Below, one piece after another: positions 9,070 to 17,092 of a stretch of DNA of 64,000 nt. Every line of letters starts with the position of its first letter. Positions within the stretch are counted from its first letter, which is position 1. Position numbers and translations under genes: made by a program. The notes beneath the pieces were generated by a model, which had not been told where the DNA came from, searched no databases, and was given only the letters and a program-made list of their open reading frames with translations. Where the stretch lies: NCBI GenBank assembly GCA_963422655.1, contig OY730440.1, forward strand, positions 682,001 through 746,000, in the 5' to 3' direction. The stretch comes from CATQHS01 sp963422655. GTDB taxonomy: Bacteria > Actinomycetota > Acidimicrobiia > Acidimicrobiales > Aldehydirespiratoraceae.

Positions 9070-9600
9070 ATGATTACGGCTGGGGTTGTCCGCGAGCGGA
9101 TCGAGGGGCGCCGGTGCGTTCTTTCATCGAGACCACTGAGCTGCTTGGGTCTCGTCGCGCCGTTGAGTGTGAGTTGTCGCGGGTCCGCAGGGGGCTGTAC
9201 CGGAAGGGGCCACGCACCCCGGTAGGAATGCCGCTGCCTCGGGCCTTCGATGTTGGCTGGCGGTCGCCCGCCCCGGGTCCGGTCCGGCCAGCGTGTCCGC
9301 AGCCGCGTTTCTCAGACTGACGACACAGGTTCCTGCCCTCGAGACGATCGCCGTTGCCGGGCGGGCTCCTACGCCTGTAACCGGTGTTTTCGGTTTGTGA
9401 GCCGGTCGATCGAGCGACGCATCCTCGTTCTAGAGCTCACCGAGGTTGCCATTCTCGAGGTGCTTCGCGATGGGCCCACCGCCGTCGAGGTCCCATGGAC
9501 GGACTTCGCATCGCCGTCCACCAATCACCCTGGCGAGTGACCGAACACTTGTCGAGTGTCAGAGTGCGTCTTGAACCCGTAACTCCACAGGCCGAGGGCG
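9070..9600 (+). pseudogene. AbiEi-type antitoxin/transcription factor-like remnant
   Basis: Joined frames give RAVECELSRVRRGLYRKGPRTPVGM, then SGQRVRSRVSQ/AAAFLRLTTQVPALETIAVAGRAPTPVTGVRFVSRSIERRI, then TEVAILEVLRDGPTAVEVPWTDFA. This is the order found in AbiEi-like winged-helix proteins of actinobacteria (RGLY-x-KG, GMT, LTTQVP, RPGP, TEVALLEVLR). At least three frame changes occur in 500 bp and no single frame exceeds 100 codons, so it is a remnant. No AbiEii nucleotidyltransferase follows. Confidence 0.45.
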
Positions 9601-9657
9601 AATGAGCCAAGCTACCGATCGGTGCTTGAGCGGAAGCTCAGATCAAACGAGAGGCGC

Positions 9658-10647
9658 CTACCCTGAATCGGGCTCCGCACAGAGCCGCTTGGCCGCGAAC
9701 TGAATAGCAGCCTCGTGCGCTTCGCGCATCGGAGACGCCAAGCCAATACCCGGCCGCAGCACGGCGGAGCCCAGGCAACAGAGACCCGCCTCCCGGCCAG
9801 CCGAGTACCGTGCTCCGAGGTGAGTCGAGGTAGTCAACAGCTCATCAGCACATCGATCGGACAGCTGGGTACACGCGATGTGGACATCGCGGCCAGCACG
9901 CCGAATCGAGCTGACGATCTCCGGTCGAGGGGTCGCATAACGCCCTCGTCCGATAGAAAAGACCACAGTCCTAGGCTTGACAGCCTCAAGAAGGTCAAGA
10001 GCGAACTGCTCTAGCTGGGGCGACTTGCCTGCACCCTCTGGCAAGCCACCATGGTGCGGAAACACAAGGACATCCGCCGACACGTCAACTTCGTTCTCAG
10101 TCAGGTGCTTCAAGCCAGCAACGCCCATGTCGCCAGCGAGAAGCACCAGCTTCTCGCCGTCCAGCACCACCCGTACGACAGCCGACATTGCGTTGGCAGT
10201 CACGGTTCTTCCATCGCTCACCGAGCCGACTCCACCCAAGGCGAGGTCGGGGGGCGGGTAGACGACCTCTAACCTCAGCGATCCTTCGCTCAGCTCCTCA
10301 GTCACCTCAGTCGTCAACTCGACGCGCAGCCGAGTCCCGTTCCGATCGTGAGCGTCTTTCCACGCAACCTTCAGATCATCCCAAAAGAAACGGCGCTTGG
10401 TCGCATCCGGATTAATCCGGATCTCCTCGACCACGAATGACGGGTCGAGTAGCAGTCCAATGAAGCCACCACAGTGGTCGGCGTCGCTGTGCGAAGCTAC
10501 GGCAAGACGGACACGCTCGTGCCCCTCAAGACGCAACGCGTCGACCAGATGCTCGCGGAGCGGAGCATCCACAACGACCACACGGTCATCATGTGTGATG
10601 ATTGTCGAGTTGCCGTGGCCAACGTCGAGCAGGATCACCTCGTTCAT
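9658..10647 (-). CDS. ComEC/Rec2-like metallo-beta-lactamase-fold protein of a four-gene module
   Basis: A 329-residue soluble MBL-fold hydrolase, last gene of a leftward four-gene unit. The metal site is intact: HSDADHCGG (HxxxDH type) near residue 53, LLAGDMGVAG and later FPHHGG. The fold resembles the C-terminal hydrolase of ComEC but has no membrane segments. MBL enzymes of this sort can hydrolyse nucleic acid or cyclic nucleotides, so an effector role is plausible, but the substrate is unknown. Its start overlaps the stop of the receiver-domain gene by four bases, so the two are translationally coupled. No N-terminal signal sequence. Confidence 0.85.
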   Translation of the reverse strand: MNEVILLDVGHGNSTIITHDDRVVVVDAPLREHLVDALRLEGHERVRLAVASHSDADHCGGFIGLLLDPSFVVEEIRINPDATKRRFFWDDLKVAWKDAHDRNGTRLRVELTTEVTEELSEGSLRLEVVYPPPDLALGGVGSVSDGRTVTANAMSAVVRVVLDGEKLVLLAGDMGVAGLKHLTENEVDVSADVLVFPHHGGLPEGAGKSPQLEQFALDLLEAVKPRTVVFSIGRGRYATPRPEIVSSIRRAGRDVHIACTQLSDRCADELLTTSTHLGARYSAGREAGLCCLGSAVLRPGIGLASPMREAHEAAIQFAAKRLCAEPDSG

Positions 10648-11330
10648 TCGATTTCCGAGTCATCCGGCACGTCTGGGGCAGGTTGCAGATCATCGAAGTA
10701 GAGATCCGCCATCTCCGCTGCGCCCGTATTGACGACGCCAAGGAACCGGGCGCCCTTCAGAGCAGCAAGCTCGTCTTGTTCAGCAAAATCCCCGAGGACC
10801 GCACCAGGAATCGCGATCTTCATGTGGGGATCCCACTGAGGCACCACCACATCAAGCTGCCTTGTGTCTGGGTTGACCCGATCGACTCTCACCAATGCCC
10901 TATGCGGCTCGCGCTCCCGCGTCGGCGAGTCAAGCAACTCACTGCTGGCGGTGTGTATCGCCGCGGCGAGTCGGTCCCCGTCCAGATCACTTCTGCTGAC
11001 CAACTCAGGAATACCCCGACGGAAACAACGAATCAAGCTATTGGAGTCCATCATATATCCGGTGACAAGTACAGCAGGGATGCCTTCCTGATAGCAGCGA
11101 CTGACAATCTCGGCACCTGTGAAGCGTGCACCATCGGCCCACTCCAGATGATGGTCGCTTACGAGTGCTTGAGCGTGTTCTCGAATCTGGCTCAGTGCTT
11201 CATCTACTGAATCCATCGACTCAAGCACGAAGACTCTGAAGCCAGCCGCCTCGACCGCCATCACCGTCATCTCACGATCGTCCGCGTTGTCATCAAGCAC
11301 GGCAACCGTCTCCACGGCGGATTGGTTCAT
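10644..11330 (-). CDS. Response-regulator receiver protein with unassigned C-terminal domain
   Basis: A 228-residue protein. Residues 1-120 form a CheY-like receiver: acidic pair DDNADD at 13-18, the likely phosphoacceptor Asp in LVSDHH near residue 58, and the T/G switch in AVLVTGYM. Residues 125-228 (REREPHRALVRVDRVNPDTRQL onward) form a beta-rich domain that is not a DNA-binding output I recognise; the C-terminus is very acidic (DVPDDSEIE). Overlaps of four bases with the sensor kinase gene upstream and the MBL gene downstream imply a fixed-stoichiometry complex. I infer that it relays phosphate from the sensor to the MBL protein or the methylase. Confidence 0.88.
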   Translation of the reverse strand: MNQSAVETVAVLDDNADDREMTVMAVEAAGFRVFVLESMDSVDEALSQIREHAQALVSDHHLEWADGARFTGAEIVSRCYQEGIPAVLVTGYMMDSNSLIRCFRRGIPELVSRSDLDGDRLAAAIHTASSELLDSPTREREPHRALVRVDRVNPDTRQLDVVVPQWDPHMKIAIPGAVLGDFAEQDELAALKGARFLGVVNTGAAEMADLYFDDLQPAPDVPDDSEIE

Positions 11331-13384
11331 GACTGCTCCTGGATCGGCAGCGTGACTAGGAATTCGGTGCCACCGAGATCGCTCGTTTCGCTCAATGCAG
11401 CGGAGCCCCCCATGTCGGTTGCGGAGTCCCTAACGATGGTGAGACCGAGTCCCGTGCCCTCACTGTGGCCGGTTCGACCTGGTAGCCAAATGTCGTCTCG
11501 GCCAATACCCCGGATACCGTTTCCAGAATCTGCCACGGCCAGGGTCGCGAAGTGAGGCCGGTCATCCACAGACAGTGACACGCGGATCTGCCTCGGCCGC
11601 CTGCCACTCTCAACGACAGCCCTGAGTGCGTTGACCAGAAGGTTGGCCACGATCGACTCGATCGCAGCGGGCGGAGCAAACACAGGCACCTCTGCTTCAG
11701 GAAGACTGCGCTCGATCTCAATCTTGGCATCCGCAAGGAATGATTCAAGCAGCTCCAGGACATCCACGACCGCCACGCGTACGTCAACTCGCCGTGATCG
11801 ACGTTTGTCTCTCTGCAGCAATCTCAAAGGCATCCGCGCCCACTTTCCTAAGGCAGACGCAGCCTTTTCAATGGCGTTCAATTGCTGCCCTACGGCAGCA
11901 CTGAAGGCCTCCCCGAACTGCTTCTGACCCGACTTCCGGGCGAGTTTCACTGCCTGCTCAATCCTGCTTGCAGGCTTGATGGATTCATGAGCAAAGGCGG
12001 ACGAGGTGGTCCCAACAGTGCCCAAGGTCCGATACAACAGGACATCTTCCTTCAGGGACTCGAGCTGGCGCTCAAGCGCCTTCTCGTACCTAGCGAACGC
12101 TGCACGCGCCGCCGGATCCGACTCTTCGAGAGTTGACCGGACCGTATCTGCGTCCGTGTCGGCTCCCTTCCGGTCGCGTTTGGCCTTCTCGCGCTCAGTT
12201 TGCCGCCGCTTCTCCGCGACCATCTCAAGCGCGGCAGCTGACCAGTCAAGGGCATCTTGACAAAACGAGCGGAGTTCCCCGAAAGCGCTGCTCTCAATAA
12301 AGCCCGTTCGGTCGGTCTTCTGCACGAGCAGTTCGTCATCCGACTCGAGAACGACCCGCCCAACGCTGTTGTTGGTCGACGGGCGGTTCTCCGGGCTCCG
12401 GGCTCGGCGGAGGTTCATAGCGAGCCAGTCGTAGCCGGTGTCTCCGTACGGGGGCACGCGCAGGTGATGCTGATAGATATGAACGCCGCCCACGACTCTC
12501 AGCCAGTCCCTCACTTCGCTCAGAGTGGATGAGCGAGTAGCAAAGTTTGCGCCTGACAGATTGAACACCCAAATCTCGAAACGCGCCTCTGACGATGAGT
12601 AGGTCTCTCCATCCCGTCGAGCCGCGAGGTTTGCGTGCTCGGCCGCAAACCGGACATCACCCGCAGGGTTCAACACGCGCGCCTTGGCAGACCCTTTACT
12701 GTCCAACTCGGCGACAATTCGGTACTCAATGTCCTCGAAGTAGCTTTCTGCGACACGCCTCTCAAGGTCCTCGAACTCCGGTGCGAGCAAGACGGGCCTG
12801 AAGCCCTTGCCGTGCTCAAATGGATCCTTCAGGAGAACGAGAGCGCGCGCGAGCCGATTCAAATGCGACCGGACGAACTCCTCTCTCAGGTCCCGTAGCT
12901 CGATCGTGGTGCCATGACCCCGCGACGTCTTCGCCTTCTTTACCTCAATCGGGACATCCTCGACCACTCGTGCCCTATCGAATTCGTCCCAGTCGATTGA
13001 TACCTCGTACTCCACACCCGGCTCGCTCGCAGGACGAGTTTGTAGGACCGCGGTTCGCCCAAGTCGCAGACCTGCCAGCCTGCCGAGGCCCTTGTCGCCA
13101 GCCGGGACTCGATCACCACGAGTCCTCACATCTCGGGTCTTCTGGGACCTCCCTAGGACTAGCCACCCGTCGACTATCGAGTCCCTGGTGAGGCCGTCAC
13201 CGTCGTCCTCTACGACGATCGTCCCGCCACCGCTGCGCGCTTCCGCGAAGTTGATGGTGCACGTTTTGGCGTCGGCGTCGTACGCGTTCCGCACCAACTC
13301 AACGATCCCCTGATCTGGATGCGGAACTAGTTCCTCCCCGAGTCTTCGGAGAATCTGAGGCGCGAATCCGAAGCGCTCCGTCAT
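11327..13384 (-). CDS. Large sensor with Hsp90-like ATPase domain and histidine-kinase core
   Basis: A cytosolic 685-residue protein with two GHKL ATPase modules. Residues 1-200 resemble Hsp90/MutL/MORC-type ATPases: ELVRNAYDADAKTC (N box), VVEDDGDGLT (G1) and DKGLGRLAGLRLGR. The middle, about 360-440, is charged and helical (EKRRQTEREKAKRDRKGAD), probably coiled coil. The C-terminal third is a histidine-kinase core with a candidate phospho-His in AFAHESIKP, the N box ANLLVNALRAVV, ADSGNGIRG and GTGLGLTIVRDSATDMGG. There is no membrane segment or signal peptide, so it senses something inside the cell. Overlaps of four bases on both sides tie it to the methylase and the receiver gene. Confidence 0.9.
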   Translation of the reverse strand: MTERFGFAPQILRRLGEELVPHPDQGIVELVRNAYDADAKTCTINFAEARSGGGTIVVEDDGDGLTRDSIVDGWLVLGRSQKTRDVRTRGDRVPAGDKGLGRLAGLRLGRTAVLQTRPASEPGVEYEVSIDWDEFDRARVVEDVPIEVKKAKTSRGHGTTIELRDLREEFVRSHLNRLARALVLLKDPFEHGKGFRPVLLAPEFEDLERRVAESYFEDIEYRIVAELDSKGSAKARVLNPAGDVRFAAEHANLAARRDGETYSSSEARFEIWVFNLSGANFATRSSTLSEVRDWLRVVGGVHIYQHHLRVPPYGDTGYDWLAMNLRRARSPENRPSTNNSVGRVVLESDDELLVQKTDRTGFIESSAFGELRSFCQDALDWSAAALEMVAEKRRQTEREKAKRDRKGADTDADTVRSTLEESDPAARAAFARYEKALERQLESLKEDVLLYRTLGTVGTTSSAFAHESIKPASRIEQAVKLARKSGQKQFGEAFSAAVGQQLNAIEKAASALGKWARMPLRLLQRDKRRSRRVDVRVAVVDVLELLESFLADAKIEIERSLPEAEVPVFAPPAAIESIVANLLVNALRAVVESGRRPRQIRVSLSVDDRPHFATLAVADSGNGIRGIGRDDIWLPGRTGHSEGTGLGLTIVRDSATDMGGSAALSETSDLGGTEFLVTLPIQEQS

Positions 13385-14802
13385 CCTCGGTTACCTAGCA
13401 GCTCTTCAAGAGCGAGCGTTGATAGATGCCGACCGCCGAGTCGGCTATCAAGCCACTCCGAAACGGCCTCACTCTCGAGCACGCGGACAAGTCGCTCGCA
13501 CTCGTCGAGACCTCCCGACTCCGGGCGTAGCACGATCAGGTGGTTCTCCACTGCCACGGACTGCACACCCTCGACAGCAACCGCTCGAGCGCGTGGTCGC
13601 TGCCCGGGTCGTGATGTCCTCTTTATGACAACGAACGGCGGAGTAAAGACCGTGCCGTCGAATGCTCGGCGCTCATGTGGTGGTGGCGTCGTAGTCCTCG
13701 CTGGCCCGGCGTTGGACGCCGATAAGAACCGGTGCATCGGGCCCCGCTCGGCATGTCGGCGAGGAACGACAGGTCCGCAACTCACAGTCCACCGCCCCAG
13801 ACCGGACAGGTCTAGGGACGGGGGCGATGGCCACCACGATGGCTGAGCCTTAGATTGTTTCCCTCGTCGAAGCGAAATCAAGAACACGTCGATGTCCGCA
13901 TCGACATCGAACTGGCCGAGAGGCTGAATCGATTGAATGGATGCGCCCGCCTCAAGGGTCTCCCTCCATGCCCTGTACCTCGAGCCAGTGCGTAGGACAT
14001 CGGGGAGCAGCGCCACTAGTCGTGCGCCGCTTGCGGCGCCCGCCAGCCACGCTGATATGAATACCGCAGCCTGCGACACCTGGCCTGTTCCAATATCGTA
14101 CCAGTCCGGGGCCCGAACGGTGCCGAACGGGGGGTTGAGAAGAACCCAAGACGGAAAGTCACCCTCGAGTAGCCGACCGACGCCGCAGCCCTGGGTGATT
14201 GAGGGAAAGTAGCTTCGCAGGTCACGAGTGTTCCCGAGTGCCGGAGTTCGTAGCGATGCGGCCAACACGAGCCGGGCGCGAGCGAGACGGACAAATTCAG
14301 CTTCTCGATCAATCCCGCAGAGCAGTCGTCCCCAGGAATCCAGGGTTTCGGCGAGTGTCGACTCAATCGGTAGTCGATCCGACCATCGCAGTAAGAGGTC
14401 TCCCGCCCCGCATGCAGGATCGAGTGCTGAGTGCGAACGGGGCCCTCGCGGCAGCGACGCGCTAAACGGCCCGTCCCGCAACGCCGATGTCGTAAAGAAC
14501 GCGCCAGCATCCCGGCGCCACTCCCGACTCGCGAGGCGACGCAAAGCGCGCGACGGTGCACCATCCAGAACGGCCGCCTCTGCGCTCACCGTGGTGCGTC
14601 CTGCCAGAACCACCCTGGCGAGTTCCTCCACCTCGCAGACATAGGAACGGTAGCCGTGCAACCACTCAAAGCTGACGCCAGAGGTAGGCGACCTTCCCAT
14701 CTCTCCAGCGTAGTTCTGCTGCTTTCCATTCCTCGGCCTACGCCGCAAGCGCTGAAGGATGACATCCAAGATCAAGCTGGCCCCAAGCTGCGATGCCGCC
14801 AT
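13381..14802 (-). CDS. N6-adenine DNA methylase-like protein, first gene of the four-gene module
   Basis: A 473-residue protein with a Rossmann methyltransferase domain: motif I LDPACGAGDLLLRW (about residues 136-149) and catalytic NPPF (LLNPPFGTVRAPDWYDIG). It resembles Eco57I/HsdM-type N6-adenine methylases but is short and has no obvious target recognition domain. NPPF is permissive for adenine methylation. The start is uncertain: ATG 14802 gives a basic leader, and ATG 14700 (MGRSPTSGVSFEWLHGY) is a reasonable alternative. A short upstream frame (14772-14909, TTG start, TPETAFKQFESTVNADPERL) overlaps the leader and could be the tip of a lost gene. Its stop overlaps the sensor gene start by four bases. 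Confidence 0.8.
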   Translation of the reverse strand: MAASQLGASLILDVILQRLRRRPRNGKQQNYAGEMGRSPTSGVSFEWLHGYRSYVCEVEELARVVLAGRTTVSAEAAVLDGAPSRALRRLASREWRRDAGAFFTTSALRDGPFSASLPRGPRSHSALDPACGAGDLLLRWSDRLPIESTLAETLDSWGRLLCGIDREAEFVRLARARLVLAASLRTPALGNTRDLRSYFPSITQGCGVGRLLEGDFPSWVLLNPPFGTVRAPDWYDIGTGQVSQAAVFISAWLAGAASGARLVALLPDVLRTGSRYRAWRETLEAGASIQSIQPLGQFDVDADIDVFLISLRRGKQSKAQPSWWPSPPSLDLSGLGRWTVSCGPVVPRRHAERGPMHRFLSASNAGPARTTTPPPHERRAFDGTVFTPPFVVIKRTSRPGQRPRARAVAVEGVQSVAVENHLIVLRPESGGLDECERLVRVLESEAVSEWLDSRLGGRHLSTLALEELLGNRG

Positions 14803-15000
14803 AGCCGCGCCGCCGCCAATCGCTCAGGGTCTGCGTTGACAGTCGACTCGAATTGCTTGAACGCTGTCTCGGGTGTCGTGACCTCGGTCGCCTTACTTGC
14901 ATCACCCAACTACGCAGGACAGGAGTGACAACCACCGCCGATGCGAGCTCGCGGGGGGTGCGACCAGCGTCGCCATCTGCGTCGCGGGTCTCTGCCACTC

Positions 15001-15500
15001 CTACGCCGCCTTCTCGGCCTCGATAAGCACCACGGTGGTGTTGTCCTGACCACCCGCTCCGAGTGCGAGCATCATCAGGCCAGCGACGGCGTCGGGGGCT
15101 GTCCGACGGCCGAGGACTTGGCGGATCTCTGGTCTCGGAACATAGTCCGTCAGCCCGTCGGAGCAGATGAAGATGGGTCGGCCAGGGCCAAGGTCGTCGA
15201 CTGCAAGGTGTAGATTGCGCCCATCCCGTCAGGTCCCCTCCTGCGGAGACATCACAGCATAAAGTGCCTTGTTGGTGCCATGAAGCGCGTTGACGAGCGC
15301 GCTTGGGTCTCAGGGCGGCTGGCGACAAAGCTTTCGACCGCAAGCCAGCTGGCGAGATCGCCGAAGGTTCCCACCGAGACCGTCCGCGACGATCGCAACG
15401 CATGTGGTGCCAACAAGCTCGCCAGACGCGACGTCTCTATCGACACCAGGGACCGACAGTCCACTGACGGCGTAGTAGTCCTCGTTCCGCTGTGCGCGAC
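15001..15500 (-). pseudogene. PP2C-family Ser/Thr phosphatase remnant
   Basis: Minus-strand frames combine to QRNEDYYAVSG, then VAIVADGLGG, then GDLASWLAVESFV, then ALVNALHGTNKALYAVMSPQ and RPIFICSDGLTDYVPRPEI...GGQDNTTVVLIEAE, ending at TAG 15001. These are the ordered PP2C motifs (NED, ADGxGG, SDGLTD, DNTT). At least three frameshifts and one in-frame TGA (near 15225) break it, and it lacks a start because the 5' end runs into the oppositely oriented aldolase fragment at about 15490. It lies on the same strand just upstream of the four-gene module, so it may once have been part of it. Confidence 0.7.
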
Positions 15501-15838
15501 ACCGCCGACCTGCGCGAGATGGGCTTCCCGGTCTGGGCCCAACACGTCGAAGTGCAAGGCACGGTGAAGAACACAGCTGGGTCGTGCCGATCCGGATCGG
15601 CGAGCAGATCGTGAACCCCGGCGACTTGTCTGCGCCGACGACGGGGGGGGGGGGGGGGGGGGTTGTTGTCGCCCGCCCTGAGGCGCCGTGGGCGCTCGAG
15701 CAGTCCCTGGCTCGACTCGCGAAGGAAGAGGCGTCGCGGGCGCAACTCCAGGCTGGACGCTCGGGCTCGACTTCTACGGCCTGCGCGACAAGCTCACCGA
15801 GATGGGTGTCGAGTGGGTCGACACGCTCGACGACTGAG
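15483..15838 (+). pseudogene. RraA-family (4-carboxy-4-hydroxy-2-oxoadipate aldolase-like) fragment
   Basis: The plus strand encodes the C-terminal half of an RraA/LigK-like aldolase in several frames: SAVRDTADLREMGFPVWAQH, VEVQGTV, then IGEQIVNPGDL, then VVVARPEAPWALEQSLARLAKEEASR and finally LGLDFYGLRDKLTEMGVEWV with a TGA at 15836-15838. The 5' half is gone at the junction with the phosphatase remnant. A run of 20 G lies exactly where the family has the GDL...DDDGVVVV loop. Intact enzymes of this type act in protocatechuate or gallate breakdown; this copy cannot be functional. Confidence 0.65.
15643..15662 (+). repeat. 20-nucleotide G homopolymer
   Basis: An uninterrupted run of 20 G on the plus strand inside the broken RraA-like gene. 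Upstream frame GTC TGC GCC GAC GAC and downstream frame GTT GTT GTC GCC would be joined by 3n+1 G; 20 is 3n+2, so the tract itself shifts the frame. Runs of this length are very rare by chance, even in GC-rich DNA. Confidence 0.95.
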
Positions 15839-15843
15839 CAACG

Positions 15844-16610
15844 ATGCGGGCTGCAGTCTTTGGTCTGGGCGAAGCCGGTGGGCTGATCGCGGCCGATCTC
15901 GCCGCTCCAGGTTGGGGATGTCCACGGGTACGACCCGGCTGGCATCTTGGACCCGGTCGACGTTTCGCGGGTCTCACTTCTTTCCTCCGCAGTCGAGCGC
16001 GCCGACCGGTTCTCGCCACTACCGCCGTCGGCCGCGCTCGCTCAGGGGCTCGACGACATTCCCCGCCGGTGCGATCTACGCCGATGTCGCATCAGCGGCG
16101 CTGGCCCTCAAGCGTGGGCTGGGCGAAGCCGCAGCGACGGCCGGCATCGGTATGTCGATGTCGCCCTGATGAGCACCGTTCCGGGGAAGGGGATCCGTAC
16201 GCCAGCCTTGGCAAGTGGCGCCGCCGCGGGCGAGCTCGCGGAGTTGATGGCGCCGCTCGGCGCTCGCATCGAAGTCGCGGGTCCTCCGCCGGGCGATGCC
16301 GCGACGCGCAAGCTCCTGCGCAGCGTCGTCATCAAGGGGCTTGAGGGGCTGATGGTCGAGTCGATGCGGGCGGCTGAGGCTGCCGGCCTGTCGCCGGAGA
16401 CGTGGGAGACCCTCGTCGATCAGTTCACCGCCGCGGATGGCGACTTCCTACGGCGCATGGTGGAGGGGACGAGTACGCATGCCCGCCGCCTTCACGAGAT
16501 GGAGGCCACCGAACAGATGCTTATCGATCTGGGTATCGACCCTGTCATGACCGGGCGACGGTCGAGAACCTGCGCCGCGTGCTCAGCAACGGCATGCCCG
16601 AGATCCGCTC
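15844..16610 (+). pseudogene. NAD(P)-binding 6-phosphogluconate dehydrogenase-like oxidoreductase, frameshifted
   Basis: A Rossmann-fold N-terminus MRAAVFGLGEAGGLIAADLA starts at ATG 15844 and is followed in other frames by DPVDVSRVSLLSSAVERADR, GAIYADVASAALALKRGLGE, VDVALMSTVPGKGIRTPALASG, a long intact C-terminal part (KLLRSVVIKGLEGLMVESMRA, THARRLHEMEATEQML) and RATVENLRRVLSNGMPEI. The order matches NAD-binding 6-PGDH-like dehydrogenases with a DUF1932-type C-terminal domain. I count about four frame changes. In intact clusters such genes sit beside RraA-type aldolases, as the fragment here does. Confidence 0.65.
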
Positions 16611-16659
16611 TAGGCGTCGGACCAGCTCTCGAGCGTCTCGATCACCGACACCAGGTGCG

Positions 16660-16876
16660 ACCCCATCGCGGCGGCCGCCGCGTCGACATCTGCGGCACCC
16701 CGATCGGGGAGATCCACGTCACCACCAACGACTACCGGGTCAATGACCAGGAGTGGGGACCCCGGTCGAGCGTGCCCCTTCTCGGCGAGCACAGCCACCA
16801 GGTTCTGCGCGAACTCGGCTACGACGACGCCATCAAGGCCTTGATCCAGAACGGTGTCGTGCGGAGTACCGAATGA
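16660..16876 (+). pseudogene. C-terminal fragment of a CaiB/BaiF-type CoA-transferase
   Basis: The terminal 60 codons of the plus-strand frame ending at 16876 (TGA) read TPIGEIHVTTNDYRV then WGPRSSVPLLGEHSHQVLRELGYDD. The block P-x-LGEH-x-x-x-VL-x-ELGY is the characteristic C-terminus of class III (CaiB/BaiF) CoA-transferases. The preceding 350 residues of the enzyme are absent. It is one more truncated catabolic gene in this mosaic. Confidence 0.55.
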
Positions 16877-17044
16877 CGACAACCGAAACCCAAGCTGGCC
16901 CCCGGTGCCGCCACCCTTTACGACCTCTTCACCCGCGGACGGCGGCAAGAAGCGAACTCGGCTAGTCAAACACCTGTTCGTATCGGAGCCGTCCTGCTAC
17001 CGATAGCCTCCTGACCACGCAGTTTTGCCTGGTCGCAGGCCCAA

Positions 17045-17070
17045 GGCCGAGCGCTCAGCGCGCATCGGCC
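17045..17070. terminator. Hairpin between convergent units, possible terminator
   Basis: GGCCGA at 17045-17050 pairs with TCGGCC at 17065-17070, with a further GCGC/GCGC pairing inside. It lies just beyond the stop of the leftward MBL gene (17093) and beyond the rightward fragments. There is no U tract, so rho-independent function is uncertain. Confidence 0.35.
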
Positions 17071-17092
17071 GCCCTTCGATCCGATCAGGGCT

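Noticed and set aside
9542..9556. Second LexA-like box (CGAACACTTGTCGAG)
   Set aside because: One base is missing from the right half so the palindrome is broken; no gene start nearby.
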